Origin: Actinomycetota bacterium
Lineage (GTDB): Bacteria; Actinomycetota; Thermoleophilia; Gaiellales; Gaiellaceae
NCBI GenBank assembly: GCA_013694685.1
Contig: JACDBY010000022.1
Location: 1 to 7,035, forward strand
DNA length: 7,035 bases
Reading direction: 5' to 3'
Of the stretch, positions 1-5,305 are shown in pieces. The position numbers and the translations under genes are program-made. The notes beneath the pieces were generated by a model that was not told the DNA's origin, did not search any database, and was given only the letters and a program-made list of their open reading frames with translations. How positions within the stretch are numbered: position 1 is the stretch's first letter; the number at the start of each line of letters is the position of its first letter.

Positions 1-1034
1 GCTTTCGCATCGGGCTCAACCTCCAGGAGGGACGACGCGTGATCGACGTCGGATACGCCGGCGTCATCGGTGCCGACCGGATCCTCGACGGACGCGCTCC
101 GTACGGCGCGATGCCCGTCACGGACGGACTGGAGCCGTGCGGGAAGCCGAACGCCGACGGCGAGATCCGCGAGCGCATCCAGTCGAACGGTCGCTGCGAG
201 TCGGCCAACCCACGTGGCGATACCTACGGCCCGGTCGCCTACCTCGCCTACGTCCCCTCGGTCCTCACCTTCGGCTGGAGCGGACGGTGGGACGAGCTTC
301 CGGCGGCGCACGCGACTGCGATCCTGTTCGACCTGCTCGTCCTCGCCGGCCTCGTCCTGGTCGGAAGGCGTTTCGGCGGGAACCTGCTCGCCGCGGCGCT
401 CGCCTTCGGCTGGGTCGCCTACCCGTTCACGAGCTACGTCCTCCTCGCGAACTCGAACGACGCGGTCATGCCCGCGCTGCTCGTCTGGGGGTTCTGGCTC
501 GCGACCTCGGCCCCCCTACGCGGCGCGGCCGTCGCGCTCGCGGCGTGGACGAAGTTCGCGGCGCTCCTCGTCGCGCCCCTGTGGCTGACCTATCGCTCGG
601 CGTGGAGCGCGGGTCGCCTGCTCCGGTTCGGGGGCGGCTTCGCGCTCGCGACCGCCCTCGCGTTCTCGGTGCTCCTCCTCGAGCCGTCGCTCGCCGACGC
701 CGCCCGCACGTTCTGGGAACGGACGTTCACGTTCCAGCTGGAACGGGACTCGCCGTTCTCGATCTGGGGCTGGGGTCAGTACCAGGCGCGCGGAATCCCG
801 GATCTCGCCTCGCTGCAGACCGTCGTCCAGGCCGTCGTGATCGTCCTCGCGGGCGTCGTCGCCGTCGTGCCGCGCGAGAAGGGGCCGCTCGAGCTTGCGG
901 CGCTCACCGCCGCTGTGCTCGCCGCGTTCCAGCTCTCGCTGACGCACTGGTTCTACCTCTACCTTCCCTGGGTGCTGCCGTTCGCGCTCCTCGCGCTCCT
1001 CCTTCCGCGGGTGCCCGAGCGCGAGTCGACGTGA
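1..1034 (+). CDS. Polytopic membrane glycosyltransferase, GT87/DUF2029-like (5' end outside window)
   Basis: An integral membrane protein, probably transferring a sugar from a polyprenyl-phosphate donor in envelope glycan synthesis; acceptor unknown. The reading frame is open from base 3 to the TGA at 1032-1034, giving 343 visible residues. Its features parallel the downstream gene: an IDVGYAGVIGADRI segment just before GRAPYG (first membrane-proximal loop, with the Asp expected near the active site), then DTYGPVAYLAYVP, then NDAVMPALLVWGF, then AAWTKFAALLVAPLWL, and THWFYLYLPW near the C-terminus. Many hydrophobic segments run between them. A GTG at 39 has a strong AGGAGGGA 6 bases upstream. 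However, the in-frame residues before it (FRIGLNLQEGRR) look like conserved family sequence, and a start at 39 would leave no N-terminal membrane helix. I therefore treat the gene as truncated by the window edge. Family assignment is fairly sure; donor and acceptor are not known. Confidence 0.8.
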   Translation, partial: FRIGLNLQEGRRVIDVGYAGVIGADRILDGRAPYGAMPVTDGLEPCGKPNADGEIRERIQSNGRCESANPRGDTYGPVAYLAYVPSVLTFGWSGRWDELPAAHATAILFDLLVLAGLVLVGRRFGGNLLAAALAFGWVAYPFTSYVLLANSNDAVMPALLVWGFWLATSAPLRGAAVALAAWTKFAALLVAPLWLTYRSAWSAGRLLRFGGGFALATALAFSVLLLEPSLADAARTFWERTFTFQLERDSPFSIWGWGQYQARGIPDLASLQTVVQAVVIVLAGVVAVVPREKGPLELAALTAAVLAAFQLSLTHWFYLYLPWVLPFALLALLLPRVPEREST

Positions 1035-2272
1035 GCCCGTTGCGGCTTCCGCGCGACGCCCTCCTCGCCTGCGCAAGCTTCGTCCTGACGGCGGTCGCGG
1101 TCACCGTCGCCTGGCAGTGGAGCGGCCATGCGATCACGGACATCCCGCTCTACCGAGCCTACGGCGAGCGGATCGCGAACGGTCTCGTCCCGTATCGGGA
1201 CTTTCCCTTCGAGTATCCACCGGGCGCCTTGCCTGCACTCGTCGGGCCTGCGCTCGTGACCGACTCGCTCACGGCCTACCGGATCGTCTTCGCGGCGGAA
1301 CTCGCCGCGGTGGGCGGGCTCGGCGTCCTTCTCGTCGGAAGCGCTCTTCGTCATCTCGGGCGGAGCGCAGAGGAGCGCCGGCTCGCGTTCGCGGCCGTCG
1401 CGTTCGCGCCGCTCCTCCTCGGTGGGGTCGTGCTCACGCGGTTCGACCTCCTGCCTGCGACGCTCGTTGCCGGTGCGCTGCTCCTCGTCGTCGCGGGTCG
1501 TCCTCGGGCAGGCGCCCTCGTCACTGGCTTCGGGGTCGCGGTCAAGCTGTACCCGGCGGTCCTCGTACCCCTCTTCGGTGTCGCCGCCTACCGGCGCGGC
1601 GGCAGGCGCGAGCTCGCGACGACCCTCGCGCTCGTCTCCACACCCGTGATCGCCCTCTACGTGCCCTTCCTGCTCGTCGCGCCGGACGGCGTGCTGGACT
1701 CGTTCGGGCGGCAGCTCGGGCGACCCCTCCAGATCGAGAGCCTCGGGGCAGGAATCCTGCTCGCGCTCCACCAGCTCCTCGACACCTCGCTCGGCTGGGC
1801 CTCGGGGGCCGGATCCCAGAACCTGACGGGCACGGGCGCAGGCGTACTGGCCGTGGTTCAGGGCATCGCCCAGCTCGTCGCGGTCTCGTTCGTCTGGATT
1901 GCGTTCGCGCGCGGCCCGGCGACGACCGAGCGGCTCGTCCGCCACGCGGCGGCGGTGGTCGTCGCGTTCGTCGCGCTCAGCAAGGTGCTCTCACCGCAGT
2001 TCCTCGTCTGGCTCGTCCTCCTCGTGCCGCTCGTCGGCGGTCTGCGAGGCCGGACGTCGCTCTGGCTCACCGTGCTTGCGTGCGCCCTGACGGCCGCCTG
2101 GTTTCCGCTCCGCTACTGGGAGCTCGTGCGGGAGTTCGACGCCGTTGCCTCGTGGCTCGTGCTGGCGCGCGGCCTGACACTGCTCGCGCTGCTCCTGGTG
2201 CTCACGCGGCAGGCCACGGAACGCGCACCGGCGCGATCGCGCTCGCACGTCCCGTCAGCGGGTCACACGTGA
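1031..2272 (+). CDS. Polytopic membrane glycosyltransferase, GT87-like
   Basis: A 413-residue membrane protein of the GT-C type, likely using a polyprenyl-phosphate-linked sugar outside the cytoplasmic membrane. Seen: a first membrane helix (about 10-29); a loop with DIPLYRAYGERIANG (37-51), VPYRDFPFEYPPG (53-65) and candidate catalytic acids D37 and D57; RFDLLPA (137-143); GVAVKLYPAVLVPL (168-181); RPLQIESLGAGIL (231-243); and SKVLSPQFLVWL (317-328), with hydrophobic helices throughout. The GTG start overlaps the preceding stop as GTGA, has no clear Shine-Dalgarno and is probably translationally coupled. This start keeps the first helix, which the next Met (about 1129) would lose. The pair looks like a tandem duplication that has diverged, since both keep the same motif order. 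The last 23 or so codons overlap the convergent ymdB. PimE-type mannosyltransferases are known GT87 members; sugar specificity here is unknown. Confidence 0.85.
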   Translation: MSPLRLPRDALLACASFVLTAVAVTVAWQWSGHAITDIPLYRAYGERIANGLVPYRDFPFEYPPGALPALVGPALVTDSLTAYRIVFAAELAAVGGLGVLLVGSALRHLGRSAEERRLAFAAVAFAPLLLGGVVLTRFDLLPATLVAGALLLVVAGRPRAGALVTGFGVAVKLYPAVLVPLFGVAAYRRGGRRELATTLALVSTPVIALYVPFLLVAPDGVLDSFGRQLGRPLQIESLGAGILLALHQLLDTSLGWASGAGSQNLTGTGAGVLAVVQGIAQLVAVSFVWIAFARGPATTERLVRHAAAVVVAFVALSKVLSPQFLVWLVLLVPLVGGLRGRTSLWLTVLACALTAAWFPLRYWELVREFDAVASWLVLARGLTLLALLLVLTRQATERAPARSRSHVPSAGHT

Positions 2273-2990
2273 CGAGCGCCCCCTCGAGGCGCACGCCGTC
2301 CGTCGCGGTCTCGAACCGGACCGGCATTCCCGTCCGCATGCGCCGGATCGCGAGCCCGGTCTGGACACCGATCACGGAGTCGTGCGGCCCGGTCATCCCG
2401 GCGTCCGTCAGCGCCGCGGTCCCACCCGGAAGGATCCGCGCGTCGGACGTCTGCACATGTGTGTGCGTCCCGAGCACGGCGGTGACCCGGCCGTCGAGCC
2501 AGGCAGCGAGGGCGACCTTCTCGCTCGTCGCCTCCGCATGGACGTCGACGACGATCACCGGGGTCGCTCGCCGCGCCTCCTCGACGAGGTCGTCGACGAG
2601 CTCCCACATGCTGTGCGGCGGATCGAGGAAGAGCGAGCCGAGCAGGTTGATCACCGCCACGGATGTGCCGTCCCGCGCCGCGACGACGGTGAGGCCGCGA
2701 CCCGGCGCCGCCGCTGCCATATTCGCAGGACGGACAACAGTGTTCGAAGCGCCGAGGTAGGGGCCGATCTCCTCGCGTCGCCACGTGTGGTTGCCGAGCG
2801 TGATCGCGTCGGCGCCGGCCGCGAGGAGCACCTGTGCCAGGCGTGGCGTGATCCCGACCCCGTTTGCGACGTTCTCGCCGTTCAGGATGCAGGCGTCGAC
2901 CTCGAACGTCTCGCGGAGGCCGGGAAGCAGCGCCGTCACGGCGTCACGACCCGGCCGCCCGACGACGTCGCCGACGAAAAGGATTCTCAC
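2202..2990 (-). CDS. ymdB: YmdB family metallophosphoesterase (2',3'-cyclic nucleotide phosphodiesterase-like)
   Basis: A 262-residue cytosolic dinuclear metal phosphoesterase of the YmdB/TIGR00282 family. The Bacillus subtilis member (264 aa) hydrolyses 2',3'-cyclic nucleotides and affects motility versus biofilm choice. All expected metal and catalytic residues are present: D8 in the opening VGDVVGRPGR, E39 and N40 in NGEN, N67 and H68 in LGNHTW, H151 in DVHAEATSEK, and H176 and H178 in GTHTHVQT. TDAGMTGPHDSVIG (195-208) is also typical. The start is a GTG placing MRILFVGD at the N-terminus as in the family; no good Shine-Dalgarno precedes it. It lies 28 bases after the M23-like stop, on the same strand, with a 9-bp palindrome filling most of that gap. 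The 3' end overlaps the convergent glycosyltransferase gene by 71 bp; the conserved length supports the overlap. RNase Y, its frequent neighbour elsewhere, is not in this window. Confidence 0.95.
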   Translation of the reverse strand: MRILFVGDVVGRPGRDAVTALLPGLRETFEVDACILNGENVANGVGITPRLAQVLLAAGADAITLGNHTWRREEIGPYLGASNTVVRPANMAAAAPGRGLTVVAARDGTSVAVINLLGSLFLDPPHSMWELVDDLVEEARRATPVIVVDVHAEATSEKVALAAWLDGRVTAVLGTHTHVQTSDARILPGGTAALTDAGMTGPHDSVIGVQTGLAIRRMRTGMPVRFETATDGVRLEGALVTCDPLTGRASAIAPVRVPWPAA

Positions 2991-2998
2991 CGAGTTAC

Positions 2999-3018
2999 GG
3001 GCCGGACAGGTCCGGCCC
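2999..3018. repeat. REP-like palindrome between the M23-like gene and ymdB
   Basis: GGGCCGGAC-AG-GTCCGGCCC: perfect 9-bp arms around two bases. It fills 20 of the 28 bases between the two minus-strand genes. On the minus strand it is preceded by CGTAGG, whose TAG is the stop codon of the M23-like gene. That gives the same CGTAGG...GCCC frame as the hemB-hemL elements. In the transcript it would fold just upstream of the ymdB start. Confidence 0.7.
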
Positions 3019-3795
3019 CTACGGGAGCGAGCCGGGGGAGGGGTAGACGGCGATCGAGACGTTGTTGCCGTCGTGGGGCGCGTGCGCTGCGAGCGCCTGC
3101 TCCTCGACGGCGGCGACGTTCACCAACCTGCCGAGCTTCGACGTGGCGGCGAGCACAGGCGTACCGACGGCGATCACACGGTCGGGCTGCACGTGTAGCA
3201 CGGAGACCATGACGGACGGGGACTGGGAAGGCCGAAGGTCGATCCGGCTGCCGACGTACTTCCCGCCGACGACGAGGTCGCTGACCGCGACGACCGAGCC
3301 CTGCACCGGCGCGTACACGTCCGTACCCGGTGCGGCACCCACGTCGAGCTCCTCGGTCCCGGCGCCGCCTTCGAGCTGGTACCAGCGCGGGGACTCCTTG
3401 CCGCTACCGGCGATCCGGTGCCAGAGTCGCGCCAGGATCCCCTTGTTCGCCTGTCGCCCGACCGGCTGGAGCGCAAGCGCGCCGTCGCTCGAGCCGTGGA
3501 AGCCGATCGCCGTCAGCGACCCCGCCGCCACCGGGAGCTGCACCCGGAGATTGCCGATCGTCGCGAGCACCTGCGGTCGCGGCCGCACGGCCGCCGCATC
3601 CTCCGACGAGACCGTCTCGGCGGCGAGAGGCGAGGCGACCGGGGACGAGCCGCTAGAGCCGAAGGCGGTGAGGAGCAGCGTCACGACCCCGAGCGCACCG
3701 ATCGCACTGAGGAGGACGAGCCTGCGCGCACGACGCTGCGCGCGCCGTCTGCGGTCGCGCAGGCGCGCTGCTTGCCGGGAGCGCGGCGAAGCCAT
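3019..3795 (-). CDS. Membrane-anchored degenerate LytM/M23-fold protein
   Basis: A 258-residue protein with a very basic N-terminus (about 1-25, rich in Arg), one transmembrane helix (about 26-45, LVLLSAIGALGVVTLLLTAF), an Ala/Ser-rich linker and an extracytoplasmic domain. The stretch at 147-170 matches the LytM/M23 pattern (D-V-G-A-x-x-G-T-x-V-Y-A-P-x-x-G-x-V-V-A), and SVLHVQP (198-204) corresponds to the YxHL strand. The zinc site looks broken. The HxxxD motif reads TEELD (T147, D151 kept), and the C-terminal HxHFEV position reads NVSIAV (N245, S247). It is therefore probably non-catalytic, perhaps a cell-wall scaffold or a regulator of other hydrolases; that role is inference. The ATG is supported by a TANNNT hexamer with the leaderless spacing; an in-frame GTG lies 18 bases upstream. 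The stop codon sits at the edge of a REP-like palindrome. The open frame extends far upstream antisense to the AI-2E gene, which is an artefact. Confidence 0.75.
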   Translation of the reverse strand: MASPRSRQAARLRDRRRRAQRRARRLVLLSAIGALGVVTLLLTAFGSSGSSPVASPLAAETVSSEDAAAVRPRPQVLATIGNLRVQLPVAAGSLTAIGFHGSSDGALALQPVGRQANKGILARLWHRIAGSGKESPRWYQLEGGAGTEELDVGAAPGTDVYAPVQGSVVAVSDLVVGGKYVGSRIDLRPSQSPSVMVSVLHVQPDRVIAVGTPVLAATSKLGRLVNVAAVEEQALAAHAPHDGNNVSIAVYPSPGSLP

Positions 3796-3801
3796 CGTGG
3801 C

Positions 3802-3807
3802 ACGGTA
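3802..3807 (-). promoter_or_regulatory. -10 element of a probable leaderless promoter (M23-like gene)
   Basis: On the minus strand this reads TACCGT, followed by six bases (GCCACG) and the ATG at 3795. That is TANNNT at -12 to -7, so transcription should start at or next to the start codon. No Shine-Dalgarno is visible. A weak -35-like GGTGAA lies 18 bases further up, at plus positions 3826-3831. Confidence 0.6.
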
Positions 3808-3846
3808 CCGCACTCTCGGGCCGCCTTCACCCCGTGCGGTGCGGTC

Positions 3847-3852
3847 TACGAT
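3847..3852 (+). promoter_or_regulatory. -10 element of a probable leaderless promoter (AI-2E family gene)
   Basis: TACGAT followed by six bases (CGAGCG) and the ATG at 3859, again TANNNT at -12 to -7 with no Shine-Dalgarno. A weak -35-like TTCACC at 3826-3831 lies 15 bases upstream. The same six base pairs, read on the other strand, are the best -35 candidate for the divergent gene. Confidence 0.6.
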
Positions 3853-3858
3853 CGAGCG

Positions 3859-5031
3859 ATGAGCGTGGAGCAGACGATCCGCATCCCGCGCTGGGTTCAG
3901 CTCGTCGGTCTGCCAGTCCTCCTCCTGCTCGCGTTCCTCCTCGCGCGAACGCTCGGCCACGTCCTCTTCCTGTTCCTCACGGCAGCGGTGATCGCGTTCA
4001 CGCTGAACCCGCTCGTCCGGGAGTTGTCGCGCCTGCGACTGCCGCGCGGTCTCTCCGTGACGATCGTCTCGCTCGTCTTCGTGACGGCCGTCGTCGGGAT
4101 CCTCGCCGCTCTCGGCACCGTCGTCGTCTCCGAGACGCGCTCGGCCGCCGACCGTGTCGATGCCTACCTCACCGACGAGGACGCGTCCGGCCAGACCGGC
4201 GCCGAGATCGACGTCGACCGGCTCCAGGCCTGGCTCGACAACCACGGCCTCGAGGGGATCCGTGTCGAGCGCCAGCTCGACGACCTGACCGAGTCGATCG
4301 GGGCGGGCGAGGTTTCCGGGTACGTCCAGGACGCGATCTCGTTCGCGCAGGGCGCGGCGCTCTCGGTGATCATCCTGCTCTTCTCGATCGTGCTGATCGT
4401 CGTGATCGCGATCTACATGCTCCTCGACATGCCGCGGCTCGAACGCACGATCGACCGCCGCTTCCCACCGCACGGCGGCGTGCCGCTGACGCAGAGGATC
4501 GAGCGGGCCCTCTGGGGATACGTCCGCGGCCAGGTGATCCTCTCTGTGGTCATCGGCTCGAGCGCCGGTGCCGGCATGTGGATCCTCGGCGAGACCGGCG
4601 CGGTCGACGGTGCCGAGCGCTACGCGCTCCTCTTCGGTGTCTGGACGGCGTTCGTCGAGGTGGTCCCGTACATCGGGCCCTGGCTCTCGGCCGTGCCGCC
4701 CGCCCTCTACGCCCTCGTCGTCGATCCCGTCGGGTTCCTCTGGGTCGCGATCCTCTTCGTGTTCATCTACCAGGTGGAGGGGCACGTCGTCGTCCCGAAC
4801 GTGATGGCCAACGCGTTGCGCCTGCACCCGCTCCTCGTGATCTTCGGCCTACTCGCCGGTGGGGAGCTGTACGGCATCCCGGGGGTGCTCGTCGCCCTGC
4901 CGACGATGGCCGCCGGGCGCGCGGTCTGGGAGTTCTTCCGCGAGCGGATCGACCTCGAGTCGTGGGAGGAGGCTCCGGCGGAGGGAATCCCCATCGACGT
5001 CATTGAGCGGAGCGCCGGCGACAACTCGTAG
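3859..5031 (+). CDS. AI-2E (PerM/UPF0118) family membrane transporter
   Basis: A 390-residue inner-membrane protein of the AI-2E exporter/PerM family. Members include autoinducer-2 exporters and Na+/H+ antiporters, so the family alone does not fix the substrate. Seen: two N-terminal hydrophobic segments (about 13-30 and 33-50), a third at about 65-90, a hydrophilic, acidic extramembrane region (about 92-165), then a cluster of hydrophobic segments from about 167 to 352. Family signatures are the FVEVVPYIGPWLSAVPPAL stretch (265-283), EGHVVVPNVMANALRLHPLL (307-326) and GELYGIPGVLVALP (335-348). An acidic C-terminal tail follows. Length is normal for the family. The ATG is chosen because the frame upstream runs antisense through the M23-like gene, and because TACGAT lies at exactly the leaderless distance. 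The gene is divergent from the M23-like gene and followed by a 274-bp gap, so probably monocistronic. Confidence 0.92.
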   Translation: MSVEQTIRIPRWVQLVGLPVLLLLAFLLARTLGHVLFLFLTAAVIAFTLNPLVRELSRLRLPRGLSVTIVSLVFVTAVVGILAALGTVVVSETRSAADRVDAYLTDEDASGQTGAEIDVDRLQAWLDNHGLEGIRVERQLDDLTESIGAGEVSGYVQDAISFAQGAALSVIILLFSIVLIVVIAIYMLLDMPRLERTIDRRFPPHGGVPLTQRIERALWGYVRGQVILSVVIGSSAGAGMWILGETGAVDGAERYALLFGVWTAFVEVVPYIGPWLSAVPPALYALVVDPVGFLWVAILFVFIYQVEGHVVVPNVMANALRLHPLLVIFGLLAGGELYGIPGVLVALPTMAAGRAVWEFFRERIDLESWEEAPAEGIPIDVIERSAGDNS

Positions 5032-5102
5032 GTCCGCCGCCCCACCCGTCCCGGACTCGTGGATCGGTTGGCACACAATCGGCACGCTCGGCCTTGACAA
5101 GA

Positions 5103-5121
5103 AACGGTGTCTGACACCGTT
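5103..5121. repeat. REP-like palindrome, copy 1 (CGGTGTCTGACACCG core)
   Basis: A perfect odd palindrome: AACGGTGTC, a central T, then GACACCGTT (9-bp arms). The 15-base core recurs at 5203-5217 in opposite orientation, judged by the central base and by the matching TGT two bases beyond the core on the inner side. It has no T-tract and so is not a typical terminator. Confidence 0.75.
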
Positions 5122-5183
5122 GTCCGGTTGTCCACAGCGGAGGCGGGCGTGCGCCGCACTCGATCGTGCGCGTGGGGAGCGTT

Positions 5184-5199
5184 TGACGCAAAGGCGTCA
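5184..5199. repeat. Small inverted repeat TGACGC-AAAG-GCGTCA
   Basis: Perfect 6-bp arms around a 4-base loop, directly before the second REP-like palindrome. It may be part of the same composite element. It has no coding context and no T-tract. Confidence 0.45.
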
Positions 5200-5201
5200 C
5201 A

Positions 5202-5218
5202 CCGGTGTCAGACACCGG
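5202..5218. repeat. REP-like palindrome, copy 2 (inverted relative to copy 1)
   Basis: CCGGTGTC, a central A, then GACACCGG: 8-bp perfect arms. Its reverse complement shares the 15-base core with the copy at 5105-5119, and 18 of 19 bases when the adjoining four are included. The two centres are 98 bases apart. The rest of the 5032-5305 gap holds no ORF that I can support. Confidence 0.75.
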
Positions 5219-5293
5219 GTCGCCCCCCGGCGGCTCGGACGCGCCTCGGGTCGAATGCGGGTGTCTCGTGCGCGGAGTGTGTCGGCGGGCCAC

Positions 5294-5299
5294 TACCCT
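5294..5299 (+). promoter_or_regulatory. -10 element of a probable leaderless promoter (hemB)
   Basis: TACCCT followed by six bases (TCCGTC) and the GTG at 5306. This is the same -12 to -7 placement as at 3847-3852 and 3802-3807. No Shine-Dalgarno precedes the start, and no convincing -35 is seen. Confidence 0.6.
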
Positions 5300-5305
5300 T
5301 CCGTC

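Noticed and set aside
1117..2760. 547-residue plus-strand frame spanning two genes
   Set aside because: It is Arg/Pro/Ala-rich and lies out of frame over the glycosyltransferase gene and antisense over ymdB. It is a GC-bias shadow.
3796..4827. Long minus-strand open frame continuing upstream of the M23-like gene, antisense to the AI-2E gene
   Set aside because: The translation is Arg/Asp/Glu-rich with no domain, which is typical of the antisense of a high-GC membrane-protein gene. The plus strand here is a clear AI-2E protein.
5064..5090. Possible sigma-54 promoter around TTGGCACACAATCGGCAC
   Set aside because: The GG is present but the downstream GC element (TTGC-like) at the right spacing is not, and sigma-54 is rare in this kind of organism.
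5094..5123. TTGACA at 5094-5099 as a -35 promoter box
   Set aside because: At 16-18 bases downstream there is only CCGTTG/CGTTGT, no acceptable -10, and the stretch is taken up by the palindrome.
4859..5305. In-frame N-terminal extension of hemB
   Set aside because: It crosses the end of the AI-2E gene in another frame and both palindromic repeats. HemB length and N-terminal sequence fit the GTG at 5306.
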